Source of the DNA: UMGS1387 sp045541355
GTDB taxonomy: Bacteria; Bacillota; Clostridia; Oscillospirales; CAG-382
Assembly (NCBI GenBank): GCA_045541355.1
Contig: JAZQIW010000053.1
Location: forward strand, 21,784 to 85,783
Direction of reading: 5' to 3'
DNA length: 64,000 bases
Shown here: positions 32,939 to 42,535 of the stretch, piece by piece
Numbering within the stretch: the first letter of the stretch is position 1
Layout of the letters: each line of letters begins with the position of its first letter
Position numbers and translations under genes: made by a program
The notes under the pieces: model-generated
Database searches by the model: none
Told to the model about the DNA's origin: nothing
Seen by the model: only the letters and a program-made list of their open reading frames with translations

Positions 32939-34240
32939 TTAATCAAGATAGTCTCTGAGTCTCTTTGAACGGCTGGGGTGACGAAGCTTTCTGAGAGCCT
33001 TTGCTTCAATCTGGCGGATACGCTCACGAGTAATATTAAACACCTTACCAACCTCTTCAAGCGTTCTTGTTCTGCCGTCCTCAAGACCAAATCTGAGCTT
33101 TAAAACGTGCTCTTCTCTTGGGGTAAGAGTATGAAGCACTTCACAAAGCTGCTCTCTGAGAAGTGTATAAGAAGCCGCCTCAGCCGGTGCAGGAGCATCA
33201 TCGTCGGGAATAAAGTCGCCAAGATGGCTATCCTCTTCTTCACCGATAGGTGTCTCAAGACTTACAGGCTCCTGAGCAAGCTTCATTATGTCTCTGACCT
33301 TTTCAACGCTCATATTCATTTTAGCAGCAATTTCCTCGGTAGATGCCTCATGACCAAGCTCCTGAAGAAGCTGTCTTGAAACTCTTAATACCTTGTTAAT
33401 GGTTTCAACCATATGAACAGGAATTCTGATTGTACGTGCCTGGTCAGCAATTGCACGTGTGATAGCCTGTCTTATCCACCAAGTCGCATAGGTCGAGAAC
33501 TTATATCCCTTAGTATAGTCAAACTTTTCAACAGCCTTCATGAGACCGAGATTTCCCTCCTGAATAAGGTCAAGGAAGAACATACCTCTGCCTACATATC
33601 TTTTCGCGATGCTGACAACAAGTCTGAGGTTACTTTCAACAAGCTTTTGCTTTGCGTTTTCATCGCCGCCTGCCATTTTCTCAGCAAGGTCAAGCTCCTG
33701 CTCTGTGCTGAGAAGGTCCACCTTACCGATTTCCTTAAGATACATCTTTACAGGGTCATCAATAATGAGACCGTCCTGAGCAACGAGACTGTCAGAATCC
33801 TCATCACCATCATAGCCCGAAATATTATCTACATTTGCAAGTCCCGATTCAATGTCACTGAAATTATCATCTGTATAGCCTGTTACCTCAATACCGAGAT
33901 TTTCAATTGTTTCCATGAGCTTTTCCATGTTTTCAACGTCAAGCTCTTCCTCGTCAAGAACCTCAAGAATCTCCTCATTGGTAAGCGAGCCCTTTGCTTT
34001 GCCCTTTTCAAGAAGTTCCTGAATATCGTTTTTCCTCTTGGGTGCTTCTGCCTTTTCCTCAGAGCTGTTCTTAGATGCCTTGTTGGAACGTCTTTTTTTG
34101 CCTGTCTCTTTCTTTTCCTCCGCAGCTTCTTCAACAGCTTCCACTGCCGTTTCTTCCGTCACAAGCTCTTGTGAAACAACAGCTTCTTCAACCTTTACCG
34201 CATCAAGTGCTTCGATCTCTGCAACCTTTTTCTTTGCCAT
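32939..34240 (-). CDS. rpoD: RNA polymerase primary sigma factor
   Basis: 433-residue housekeeping sigma-70 factor. A variable acidic/Lys-rich N-terminus (1-90, Glu/Ala/Lys blocks) leads to region 1.1, then 1.2 (DPVKMYLKEIG), 2.x (EGNLGLMKAVEKFDY, YATWWIRQAI), region 3 and region 4.2 (EVGKVFNITRERIRQIEAKAL), ending RSKRLRDYLD. The -10 and -35 elements in this window agree with such a factor. ATG 34240 after AAAGGATG. It follows dnaG, the classic dnaG-rpoD pair. Confidence 0.98.
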   Translation of the reverse strand: MAKKKVAEIEALDAVKVEEAVVSQELVTEETAVEAVEEAAEEKKETGKKRRSNKASKNSSEEKAEAPKRKNDIQELLEKGKAKGSLTNEEILEVLDEEELDVENMEKLMETIENLGIEVTGYTDDNFSDIESGLANVDNISGYDGDEDSDSLVAQDGLIIDDPVKMYLKEIGKVDLLSTEQELDLAEKMAGGDENAKQKLVESNLRLVVSIAKRYVGRGMFFLDLIQEGNLGLMKAVEKFDYTKGYKFSTYATWWIRQAITRAIADQARTIRIPVHMVETINKVLRVSRQLLQELGHEASTEEIAAKMNMSVEKVRDIMKLAQEPVSLETPIGEEEDSHLGDFIPDDDAPAPAEAASYTLLREQLCEVLHTLTPREEHVLKLRFGLEDGRTRTLEEVGKVFNITRERIRQIEAKALRKLRHPSRSKRLRDYLD

Positions 34241-34282
34241 TATATACATCCTTTCAGCCTCACGGCTACAATATTTAACAAT

Positions 34283-36085
34283 TTAATTTTTAACACCTTT
34301 ATCCTGACGAGCCTTCGATATCAGGGAAATCAAATCTTCATCGGAAGATATTTTTTGGCGGGAAGACAAAAGACGCATTTTTTCGCGTTTAAGCGATGCA
34401 ATCTGCTCATTTAGAGCGCTTGTTCCGTTAGCAGAAAGCGTCGTTCTTCTATGCCTCATATCAAAAATTCTAGACATTTCCTCGGGTGTGAAAATTTCAT
34501 TCAGACTTGACAAATCCGTTTCGCCCGTTGAATAAACACTGTTTATTGCTTCAAAAACCCGCCTGCTGAACGCAGTAACAAAATCATCACCCGAAATTCC
34601 GTCGCATTTTGAATACTCTTCAGGCATAAGCATAATGATTCCGAGAAGCCGTTCTTCAATCTCGACTGCCATCGGGCAGGAAACCGCTTCGGGATTTATC
34701 TTATCATCAAAATGAAGTGTTTTCTTTTCTGTATCGGCACGCACAGCCGATGAAGATTTTGCGCTGTTTTTACGTTTATTCTTATTGACAATGCCGGATA
34801 TACTCTCAGCCTTTATGCCTGATATTTCAGAAAGGCGCTGTATGTATATATCTCTCTTTACCTCAGAATAAATACCTGAAATAATCTTACAGCATTCCTC
34901 CATAGCTCTTAGCTTTTCGTCGGCATCCTGCATATTATATTTAGAGAGAATACCGTTTAACTTGAAGTCTATCTGTCCGACAGAACCCGAAAGAAGTTTT
35001 GAAAATGCCTGAGGTCCAAACTTCTTAATATACTCATCGGGGTCCTTTGCCCCTTCCATGCGGATAATTTTTGTTTCAACGCCCACTTCGTTTAGAAGCG
35101 TCATTGCCTTATCGGCAGCTTTTTTTCCGGCATCATCGCTGTCATACGCAAGAAAAGCGGTTTTTGCATATCGTGCCACAACCCTTGCATGCTCAGAGGT
35201 TATAGCAGTACCCAAAGTCGCAACGGCGTTTGTGAAACCAGCCTGATGCATTGCAATTACATCCATATAACCTTCGCACAGAATAATTTCTCCGCTTTTG
35301 ACAAAATCCGATTTAATATTTCCAAGCAAAGCCTCTTTTGCATAATTCAGTGCAAACAGATTCTTTCCCTTTCGGAACACAACGGTATCTGATGAGTTTA
35401 AGTACTTGGGCTTTGAATCATCCATAACACGACCGCCAAAGGCTATAACATTTCCCGAGGTATCAATTATGGGAAATATAATTCTATTCCTGAACATATC
35501 AAAGGGCTTACCTGTTTTTTGAGAAATACCGCAAAGGAAGTTTTCTTTTATTTCATCCTTTGTGTAGCCAAGTGAAGACAATTTATTAAACAAATCATAA
35601 AAATCGTTTTTTGCAAAGCCAAGACCAAACCGAGTGACTGTTGTTTTGGAAAGCTGTCGGTCGGCAAGATATTTCCGTGCTTCTGCTCCATCGGCTCCGA
35701 CAAGATTTTCATAAAAAATTCTTGCAGCTGCTTTATTCATTGAAAAAGCTCGTTCCCTCGAAAGCTTTGGTTTTTCAGCATTTGAATAACGTCTGTCATC
35801 CTGAGGCACAGTCATGCCGCATCTGTCAGCAAGAAAATTCACGGCATCCCTGTAATCAAGGTTTTCGATTCTCATAATAAAGGTAATTACATCACCGCCC
35901 GCTCCGCATCCAAAGCAATGAAAATTATCCTCAAACACCGTAAAAGAAGGCGTTTTTTCACTATGAAACGGACATCTGCCGGTCTGATTTCTCCCTGCCC
36001 TTTTCAGTTCAACATAACGCGATACAACATCGGAAATGGGAGAACGCATTTTTAGTTCCTGTATAAACCCTTGCGGATATGCCAC
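34283..36085 (-). CDS. dnaG: DNA primase
   Basis: 600-residue primase making RNA primers at the replication fork. The N-terminal zinc-binding domain (CPFHSEKTPSF, FHCFGCGAGGD), RNA polymerase core, TOPRIM (LCEGYMDVIAMHQ, LAYDSDDAG) and a C-terminal helicase-binding region are all present. The GTG at 36085 lies six bases after AGGAGGTG; a GTG at 36094 is inside this ribosome site. Between dgt and rpoD in one reverse-strand unit. Confidence 0.97.
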   Translation of the reverse strand: MAYPQGFIQELKMRSPISDVVSRYVELKRAGRNQTGRCPFHSEKTPSFTVFEDNFHCFGCGAGGDVITFIMRIENLDYRDAVNFLADRCGMTVPQDDRRYSNAEKPKLSRERAFSMNKAAARIFYENLVGADGAEARKYLADRQLSKTTVTRFGLGFAKNDFYDLFNKLSSLGYTKDEIKENFLCGISQKTGKPFDMFRNRIIFPIIDTSGNVIAFGGRVMDDSKPKYLNSSDTVVFRKGKNLFALNYAKEALLGNIKSDFVKSGEIILCEGYMDVIAMHQAGFTNAVATLGTAITSEHARVVARYAKTAFLAYDSDDAGKKAADKAMTLLNEVGVETKIIRMEGAKDPDEYIKKFGPQAFSKLLSGSVGQIDFKLNGILSKYNMQDADEKLRAMEECCKIISGIYSEVKRDIYIQRLSEISGIKAESISGIVNKNKRKNSAKSSSAVRADTEKKTLHFDDKINPEAVSCPMAVEIEERLLGIIMLMPEEYSKCDGISGDDFVTAFSRRVFEAINSVYSTGETDLSSLNEIFTPEEMSRIFDMRHRRTTLSANGTSALNEQIASLKREKMRLLSSRQKISSDEDLISLISKARQDKGVKN

Positions 36086-36117
36086 GTTTCCCACCTCCTA
36101 AAAAACCTAAAATTAAA

Positions 36118-37149
36118 TCAAAGAATTGCCCATTTTTTTGGTATAAACAAATTTTGAAAAGTCTGAACGGCGAATCTATCCGTCATGCAGGCAAGATAAT
36201 CGCAAACAGCTCTTTCTATGCTGCCGCCAAACTCAAGACTCTTCCTATATTCAAGCGGTATCTTACCTGTATTCTTACAGAAGTATTCATACATCTTATT
36301 AATCATATCACACGCTTTTGTTTCTTCACTCTTGGCGACGGGATTAAAATACACGTTTTCAAACAAAAACTCTCTTAGTGCCATTGTACTGTCATACATA
36401 TTTGCTTCCATAGCAACAACGGCAACACCGTTTTTGAAATTCCTTGAGGTCGCGCGGATAACACTTTTAACCATTGTATCAATTCTGGTACTGTGAGTAT
36501 CACCCAAAACGGCTCTCAGACCAAAAGGTATGTCTTTGTTACTAAGAACTCCTGCTCTTACAGCATCATCAATATCATGGTTAATATAAGCAATTCTGTC
36601 GGCAAGCTTTATAATCATTCCTTCAGGAGTTTTTGCATCAATCGAGCCCGTATGACAAAGTATACCGTCTCGAACCTCATTGGTAAGATTAAGACCATTG
36701 CCGTCTCGTTCAATCAAATCTACTACTCTAAGGCTTTGCTCATTATGCTTAAACCCGTCGGGGCAAAGCTTATTAAGCTCCCTTTCACCAGCGTGACCGA
36801 AGGGTGTATGTCCAAGGTCATGTCCGAGTGCTATTGCTTCGGTCAAATCCTCATTCAGACGAAGAGACCTTGCTATTGTTCTTGCAATCTGAGACACCTC
36901 GAGGGTATGAGTAAGTCTTGTACGGTAGTGGTCGCCCTCGGGCGAAAGAAAGCACTGGGTTTTATGCATAAGACGTCTGAAGGATTTTGAATGAATAATC
37001 CTGTCCCTATCCCTCATAAAAGGCGTTCTAAGATCAGCACCTTCGTCGTTTTCCTGACGCAGTCTTCCTTTTGTAGCAGAAGACAAGGTTGCATATTCAC
37101 ACAGCATATGTTTTTCAATTTCATTATATCCATTCAAAAGCTCGGTCAT
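36118..37149 (-). CDS. dgt: dGTP triphosphohydrolase-like HD protein
   Basis: 343-residue HD-domain protein of the dGTPase family, which converts dNTPs to deoxynucleosides plus triphosphate. Motifs: HRLMHKTQ-like RRLMHKTQCFL, the first His in RLTHTLEVSQIAR, and the HD pair in ALGHDLGHTPFGHAGE, later DRIAYINHDIDDA. Length matches the short (Gram-positive) dGTPase-like form. In Firmicutes a dgt-dnaG-rpoD order is common, as here. ATG 37149 follows AAGGGG. Confidence 0.93.
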   Translation of the reverse strand: MTELLNGYNEIEKHMLCEYATLSSATKGRLRQENDEGADLRTPFMRDRDRIIHSKSFRRLMHKTQCFLSPEGDHYRTRLTHTLEVSQIARTIARSLRLNEDLTEAIALGHDLGHTPFGHAGERELNKLCPDGFKHNEQSLRVVDLIERDGNGLNLTNEVRDGILCHTGSIDAKTPEGMIIKLADRIAYINHDIDDAVRAGVLSNKDIPFGLRAVLGDTHSTRIDTMVKSVIRATSRNFKNGVAVVAMEANMYDSTMALREFLFENVYFNPVAKSEETKACDMINKMYEYFCKNTGKIPLEYRKSLEFGGSIERAVCDYLACMTDRFAVQTFQNLFIPKKWAIL

Positions 37150-37242
37150 CTTAGTCACCCCTTTACTGTCTTATACACCAAAAAAAAGAAAAACACTTTT
37201 TTTCATTCAAAAAAATCGACGTATTAACAGATTATTTTCTTT

Positions 37243-38598
37243 TTATTCTTCAAATACAAATTCTTTATACATTCCGTAGCATTTTTCATCAACAACCGCC
37301 TCTACAACAACTCCGTTGTCCGTATACTCCGTGCTATTGACAAGGGCATTTGTATACAAAATATTGACTGCCCCCTGTTTATCAAAGGGAAACAGGAACT
37401 TAACAGTCCTTTTTGCCTTTGAAAGAATTTCATCAATCATTTCAAGCAAATTATCAACGCCCGTGCCGTCCTTAGCAGAAATGCATACGGAATCATGAGC
37501 AAGCAAGGCTTGTCTCTCGGGTACAACCTCAAGCCTGTCGCATTTATTAAAAACATAAACAGTCGGCTTATCTGCGGCATCAAGCTGTGAAAGAATTTGC
37601 TCTGTTACCATAGTTTTTTCCTTGGCGTTTTCGTCAGAAGCATCCACAACAATAAGCACAATATCTGCATATCTGACCTCATCAAGTGTTGATTTAAAAG
37701 CCTCAACAAGCTGATGCGGAAGCCTCGAAATAAAACCGACTGTATCCGACAAAAGAATGTTTCTGCCAGAGGGCAAAGAAAGCTTCCTGACGGTCGGATC
37801 AAGAGTTGCAAAAAGCTTATCCTCTGCAAGAATATTTGCATCAGTAAGATAATTCAAGAGAGTTGACTTTCCTGCATTGGTATAGCCTGAAATGACTGCC
37901 AACGGAACATTACTTTTCATTCTTTTACTACGCTTTATACCCCTGTCTTTCTCCATTTCTTCAAGGGCTCTTTTAAGTGCAAGTATTCTTCTTTGAATAT
38001 GTCTCTTATCCGTCTCAAGCTTTGTCTCGCCCGGACCTCTTGCACCAATGCTTCCGCTTGTACCGCCCTGTCTTGACAAATTTATGCCGTTACCGGTCAG
38101 ACGCGGTGCCGTATATTTAAGCTGTGCTATTTCAACCTGAAGCTTACCTTCCCCTGTTACGGCGTGCTTTGCGAATATATCAAGTATGAGCATTGTTCGG
38201 TCAATGACCTTAACCTTACCCTTATTTTCATTTTCAAAGCAATTATCTATTTCCTTTTCAAGGTTTCTTATTTGAGACGGAGAAAGCTCGCCGTCGATAA
38301 CAACAAGAGAAACGGAGTTATCAGCACACAGCTTTCCTGCCTCAACAGCCTTTCCGTAGCCAATATACGTTGCGGCATCGGGACTTTGACGACACTGAGT
38401 AATTCTGAAAAAGCGGGAGTTTACGGCATCGTCGCCTATTGATGTTTCTGCAAGAAGCTGCAGCTCATCAAGAGATGAATTACATTCAGATGCGTAATCA
38501 TTATCGGAATATATTGCACAAAGCAAGACATTCACATTTTCTTTTATCTCGGTTTCATGCACCTTTTCATTTTTAACTGCGTTTTCATCTACAAACAT
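37243..38598 (-). CDS. hflX: GTPase HflX
   Basis: 451-residue ribosome-associated GTPase that rescues or splits stalled ribosomes. An N-terminal HflX domain (about 25-210, GYGKAVEAG, LRTGxGE-like IGARGPGETKLE) is followed by the G domain with G1 GYTNAGKST, G3 DTVGF, G4 NKCD. The first 25 residues are poorly conserved. It starts divergently from the ylmC-like gene 62 bases away. Confidence 0.95.
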   Translation of the reverse strand: MFVDENAVKNEKVHETEIKENVNVLLCAIYSDNDYASECNSSLDELQLLAETSIGDDAVNSRFFRITQCRQSPDAATYIGYGKAVEAGKLCADNSVSLVVIDGELSPSQIRNLEKEIDNCFENENKGKVKVIDRTMLILDIFAKHAVTGEGKLQVEIAQLKYTAPRLTGNGINLSRQGGTSGSIGARGPGETKLETDKRHIQRRILALKRALEEMEKDRGIKRSKRMKSNVPLAVISGYTNAGKSTLLNYLTDANILAEDKLFATLDPTVRKLSLPSGRNILLSDTVGFISRLPHQLVEAFKSTLDEVRYADIVLIVVDASDENAKEKTMVTEQILSQLDAADKPTVYVFNKCDRLEVVPERQALLAHDSVCISAKDGTGVDNLLEMIDEILSKAKRTVKFLFPFDKQGAVNILYTNALVNSTEYTDNGVVVEAVVDEKCYGMYKEFVFEE

Positions 38599-38660
38599 AA
38601 ATTTATCCTTTCAAGATAAAACCTTTTCCTGACGCATATGCTATATAAAGGAGTGACAAT

Positions 38661-38960
38661 ATGAGAATATGTACACTTAGTGAGCTTAGCAAAAAGGAAG
38701 TTATTAGCTGTATGGACTGCTCAAGATTGGGATTTATAACAGACTGCGAAATTCAGCTTGAGAACGCACAAATAGTCGCGATTATAGTTGAAGAGCAAAG
38801 CAGCTTCTTCAATTTCTTCAAGAGAAAAACAATACGAATTCCTTGGGAATGCATCAAAAAAATCGGTGAGGATTTAATTATTGCAGACTATTTAAAACCC
38901 ATACAAGAGCAGATACCTGAGCACAAAGGGAGCTTTTTAAAGAATCTTTTTAAAAGCTAA
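38661..38960 (+). CDS. YlmC/YmxH family sporulation-type protein
   Basis: 99-residue PRC-barrel protein. MRICTLSELSKKEVI at the start and the GFITDCEIQLENAQIVAIIV barrel match the YlmC/YmxH family found in spore-forming Firmicutes. YmxH-type genes are linked to sporulation in annotations; mechanism is not known to me. AAGGAG precedes the ATG. Only plus-strand gene in this part of the window. Confidence 0.85.
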   Translation: MRICTLSELSKKEVISCMDCSRLGFITDCEIQLENAQIVAIIVEEQSSFFNFFKRKTIRIPWECIKKIGEDLIIADYLKPIQEQIPEHKGSFLKNLFKS

Positions 38961-39000
38961 AGGCTGTAATTGCGAAATGTAGAACAGTCACACAATCACA
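38959..39000 (-). terminator. Possible terminator of the decarboxylase operon
   Basis: Inverted repeat AGGCTGT/ACAGCCT with flanking AATTG/CAATC pairing (38961-39003 region). On the minus strand the tail is TTAGCTTTTAAA, a poor T-run, so termination is only suggested. Confidence 0.4.
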
Positions 39001-39016
39001 GCCTGATAATCAATAA

Positions 39017-40408
39017 TTAAACAGTAGTAATCTTATTCTCGGTATCGGTATTGGAATCAAGACCGTTTACGGTAAGCTTTCTTGCTTCAAAGAACTTAAC
39101 TGCTACCTGATCGAAGAGTGCATAGCTGAGCACATCCTCATCCTGCATAACATACTGAGCACATTCTGCCCTGAGCTTTTCAAGCTCGGGCTTGATGTTA
39201 TCTGCCGGTCTGCAGGTGATCTGCTTTTCATCGCCGATAACCTTCTTCTTGATTTCATCGGATATAGGTTCGGGAGTCTTACCATACTCACCGCGTACAA
39301 GACCCTTAAATTCCTTTGTAACCATCTTATAGCGTTCACCTGCTATTACATTCATAACAGCCTGTGTACCTACAATCTGAGAGGAAGGTGTAACAAGAGG
39401 AGGATTACCAACATCCTGCCTTACTCTCGGTACTTCTTCGAGAACTTCAAGAAGCTTATCGCTCTTACCTGCATTCTTAAGCTGTGAAACAAGGTTTGAA
39501 AGCATACCGCCGGGAACCTGATAAAGAAGTGCGTTAACGTCAACCTTGAGCACCTTGGGGTCAAGAAGTCCTGACGCCAAATACTTCTCACGAAGAGCAT
39601 CAAACTGCTTGGAAGCTTTATCAAGCTTTTCAAGAGAAAGACCTGTGTCGTATTCTGTACCTGCAAGAGAAGCAACAATAGGCTCTGTCGGAGGCTGGGA
39701 TGTACCCATAGCAAGAGGCGACATTGCTGTGTCAATTATATCAACGCCTGCTTCTACTGCCTTAAGAATTGTCATAGAAGCAAGACCTGCCGTATAGTGG
39801 GTATGAAGCTGAATCGGAACCTTTACGTTTTCCTTGAGAGCTTTAACAAGGCTGTAAGCTGTATAAGGCTTAAGGAGACCTGCCATGTCCTTAATACAGA
39901 TTGAGTCTGCACCCATTTCTTCGAGCTGCTTTGCATACTTTACGTAGTATTCCTCTGTAAATGTAGCACCTGTTGTATAGGAAAGAGCCGCCTGAACGTG
40001 TCCGCCTTCCTTCTTAGTTGCATTGATTGCTGTCTTAAGATTACGAACATCATTAAGAGCATCAAAAATTCTGATGATGTCAATACCGTTTGCAATAGAC
40101 TTCTGAACAAAGTATTCAACAACGTCATCTGCATAATGTCTGTAACCGAGAATGTTCTGACCTCTAAAGAGCATCTGAAGCTTGGAGTTCTTAATATGGC
40201 TCCTTATTGTTCTGAGTCTCTGCCAGGGGTCTTCATTAAGGAATCTGAGGCATGAGTCGAATGTAGCGCCGCCCCATACTTCCATTGCATAATAGCCGAT
40301 TTCATCGAGTGAATCGAGAATCGGAAGCATTTCTTCTGTTGTCATTCGTGTCGCAACAAGAGACTGATGCGAGTCACGAAGAGCTGTTTCCATAATTTTA
40401 ACTGCCAT
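39017..40408 (-). CDS. oadA: Oxaloacetate decarboxylase alpha / 5S-type carboxyltransferase subunit
   Basis: 463-residue biotin-dependent carboxyltransferase acting between carboxybiotin and pyruvate/oxaloacetate. HMG-CoA lyase-like barrel: TALRDSHQSL, the carbamylated-Lys segment CIKDMAGLL and metal His pair LHTHYTAG. The C-terminal conserved carboxylase domain is present (PGGMLSNL), but it ends without a biotin domain, because the carrier is a separate gene (41684-42085). It is last in a five-gene operon. Equivalent to the 5S subunit of transcarboxylase. Confidence 0.93.
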   Translation of the reverse strand: MAVKIMETALRDSHQSLVATRMTTEEMLPILDSLDEIGYYAMEVWGGATFDSCLRFLNEDPWQRLRTIRSHIKNSKLQMLFRGQNILGYRHYADDVVEYFVQKSIANGIDIIRIFDALNDVRNLKTAINATKKEGGHVQAALSYTTGATFTEEYYVKYAKQLEEMGADSICIKDMAGLLKPYTAYSLVKALKENVKVPIQLHTHYTAGLASMTILKAVEAGVDIIDTAMSPLAMGTSQPPTEPIVASLAGTEYDTGLSLEKLDKASKQFDALREKYLASGLLDPKVLKVDVNALLYQVPGGMLSNLVSQLKNAGKSDKLLEVLEEVPRVRQDVGNPPLVTPSSQIVGTQAVMNVIAGERYKMVTKEFKGLVRGEYGKTPEPISDEIKKKVIGDEKQITCRPADNIKPELEKLRAECAQYVMQDEDVLSYALFDQVAVKFFEARKLTVNGLDSNTDTENKITTV

Positions 40409-40436
40409 TATTATTTTCCTTTCTTAATTCAAACGA

Positions 40437-41654
40437 TTAGTGAGGAATGGATGCAAGGAATACGCCGGCTGCAACTGCAGAACCGATAACACCTGCAACA
40501 TTAGGACCCATTGCGTGCATGAGAAGGAAGTTGGAGGGGTTTTCCTTCTGACCAACAGACTGTGCAACACGTGCCGCCATAGGAACAGCAGATACACCTG
40601 CAGAACCGATAAGGGGGTTGATTTTTCCGCCGGAAAGCAGACACATAAGCTTACCTAAGAAAAGACCGCCGAGAGTAGCAAATGCAAATGCAGTAAGACC
40701 AAGAACGATAATGAGAATTGTATCAAGCTTCAAGAAGCTTTCGGCATCTGCTGTTATACCAACAGATACACCGAGGAAAATTGTTACTATATTACAAAGT
40801 TCGTTCTGTGCAGTCTTTGAAAGTCTGTCAGTAACACCGCACACATTAAAGAGGTTGCCGAGCATAAGGAAACCTACAAGGGGCGCAGCATCGGGAAGAA
40901 TAAGCGCAACTACCGCCGCAACAAGTACAGGGAAAACAAGCTTTTCAAGTCTGGACACCGGTCTGAGAGATGACATATCCATCTTAATCTGTCTTTCCTT
41001 CTTTGTTGTGACAAGCTTCATAAGCGGTGGCTGTATAATAGGAATCAGTGCCATATAAGAGTATGCCGCAACAGCAATCGCACCGAGAAGATGAGGTGCA
41101 AGAGTCTTTGTAACGAGAATTGCCGTAGGACCGTCAGCACCGCCGATAATACCGATAGAAGCAGCTTCCAAAGGTGAGAAGCCGAGCGCAATAGCACCTG
41201 TGAATGCAACATAGATACCAAACTGAGCACCTGCACCGAGAAGAAGGCTTGAGGGCTTTGCAATGAGGGGTGTAAAGTCAGTCATTGCACCGATTGCAAG
41301 GAATATAAGAGACGGATAAATACCAAGCTTTACGCCAAGGTACAAGTAGTCCATAAGACCGCCGTGCTGCCCTATTTCAGCCCAATTAATGACACTCTGT
41401 TCATTAATAAACCATTCCTTATGAAAGAGTCCCGTTCCGGGAAGATTTGCAAGAAGCATACCGAAAGCAATTGGCAAAAGAAGAAGCGGTTCAAAGCCTT
41501 TGCCGATTGCAAGATAAATCAGTATACCTGAAACTGCAAGCATTATGAGAGTTTTTACAAAAGCAATATCAATATTTCCCGTGTCTTCGTTGAAGAGCAT
41601 CTGATATATACCCGTCGTTCTCCATAAGCTTATCAAGCTATCTAAAATATTCAT
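40437..41654 (-). CDS. oadB: Sodium-pumping decarboxylase beta subunit
   Basis: 405-residue integral membrane subunit (OadB/MmdB/GcdB family) that decarboxylates carboxybiotin and couples it to sodium export. About ten helices, with the hallmark GIIGGADGPTAI and a late NPLIGSAGVSAVP segment. Present between the biotin carrier and the alpha subunit. Establishes that the operon makes an energy-coupled membrane complex. Confidence 0.95.
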   Translation of the reverse strand: MNILDSLISLWRTTGIYQMLFNEDTGNIDIAFVKTLIMLAVSGILIYLAIGKGFEPLLLLPIAFGMLLANLPGTGLFHKEWFINEQSVINWAEIGQHGGLMDYLYLGVKLGIYPSLIFLAIGAMTDFTPLIAKPSSLLLGAGAQFGIYVAFTGAIALGFSPLEAASIGIIGGADGPTAILVTKTLAPHLLGAIAVAAYSYMALIPIIQPPLMKLVTTKKERQIKMDMSSLRPVSRLEKLVFPVLVAAVVALILPDAAPLVGFLMLGNLFNVCGVTDRLSKTAQNELCNIVTIFLGVSVGITADAESFLKLDTILIIVLGLTAFAFATLGGLFLGKLMCLLSGGKINPLIGSAGVSAVPMAARVAQSVGQKENPSNFLLMHAMGPNVAGVIGSAVAAGVFLASIPH

Positions 41655-41683
41655 TAGAATACACCTCTGTATTTAGTTAAAAC

Positions 41684-42085
41684 TTATGCGAGAGTAAAGA
41701 GAACGTCACCGGAATTTACCGAAGCACCCTTCTGAGCAACAACAGATGTAATCTTACCGTCTCTGGGAGCAACGATGTCGTTTTCCATCTTCATTGCTTC
41801 AAGAACGCAAAGAACATCGCCCGACTTAACAGATGCACCGTTTTCAACATTAATCTTAAGAACAGTACCGTTAAGGGGTGCGTTGATGGGATCGCCTGCG
41901 CCGGGTGCTGCCGCAGGAGCAGCAGGAGCCGCTGCGGGAGCAGGAGCTGCCGCTACGGGTGCAGGAGCAGCCACAGGAGCTGCTGCGGGAGCCGCAACCA
42001 CAGGTGCAGATGCAACCGCACCAACTTCTTCAACAACAACGTCATAAACAACGCCATTTACTGTAACACTATATTGCTTAGCCAT
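41684..42085 (-). CDS. Biotin carboxyl carrier protein of the decarboxylase complex
   Basis: 133 residues: short N-terminal beta region (YSVTVNGVVYDVVVEE), a flexible Ala/Pro linker (about residues 25-62), and a C-terminal biotinyl domain with the biotinylation motif EAMKMEN. Equivalent to the 1.3S subunit of transcarboxylase or MmdC. The mobile arm carries the carboxyl group between transferase subunits and OadB. 29 bases upstream of oadB. Confidence 0.95.
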   Translation of the reverse strand: MAKQYSVTVNGVVYDVVVEEVGAVASAPVVAAPAAAPVAAPAPVAAAPAPAAAPAAPAAAPGAGDPINAPLNGTVLKINVENGASVKSGDVLCVLEAMKMENDIVAPRDGKITSVVAQKGASVNSGDVLFTLA

Positions 42086-42115
42086 AATTATAATCTCCTT
42101 TAAATATGTTTGATT

Positions 42116-42514
42116 TTACTTTCTCTTTTTAAATGAAACAACTCTGAAACCGCCGCTTTCACCGTTTGCACTTCTATAAGCTCTTATTGCGGCCATTATG
42201 GCAGCAACGATACTGCCGTTATCAGCTGCAGGCGCACTTACAGGTGCAGGAGCAGCCTCCACCTTGGGTTCAACCTTCTTTTCGGGTGTCTTCTGGATGG
42301 GTTTTGCGCTGCCCTGTTTTGATCCGAATATCTTACCGAAAGCAAAAACGATAAGCATAAGAATCGCAAGAACAGAAAATACAACAGCAAAGCCGAAAAG
42401 TGAGAATGGCAGACCAAACGAAACAGCCTTACCGAGAGCTTCACTCGAGCCGGGGGCAAACTTTTCGGAATAGAAGAGCAGGTCCTCGGCTGTATTTAAC
42501 ATTTGTAAATTCAT
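42116..42514 (-). CDS. oadG: Oxaloacetate decarboxylase gamma-like subunit (OadG)
   Basis: 132 residues. One membrane helix (about 34-62, SLFGFAVVFSVLAILMLIVFAFG), a Lys/Pro/Ala linker and a C-terminal cytosolic tail (AIMAAIRAYRSANG, then basic FKKRK). This is the OadG/MmdD plan; the family assembles the carboxyltransferase onto the membrane subunit. Lies between the CoA-carboxyltransferase and the biotin carrier genes. Confidence 0.9.
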   Translation of the reverse strand: MNLQMLNTAEDLLFYSEKFAPGSSEALGKAVSFGLPFSLFGFAVVFSVLAILMLIVFAFGKIFGSKQGSAKPIQKTPEKKVEPKVEAAPAPVSAPAADNGSIVAAIMAAIRAYRSANGESGGFRVVSFKKRK

Positions 42515-42535
42515 AATTACACCACCTGTTCCGGA

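Noticed and set aside
33413..34174. Long open frame opposite rpoD (about 250 codons)
   Set aside because: Lies entirely antisense to the conserved sigma factor gene, with no start signal and implausible composition.
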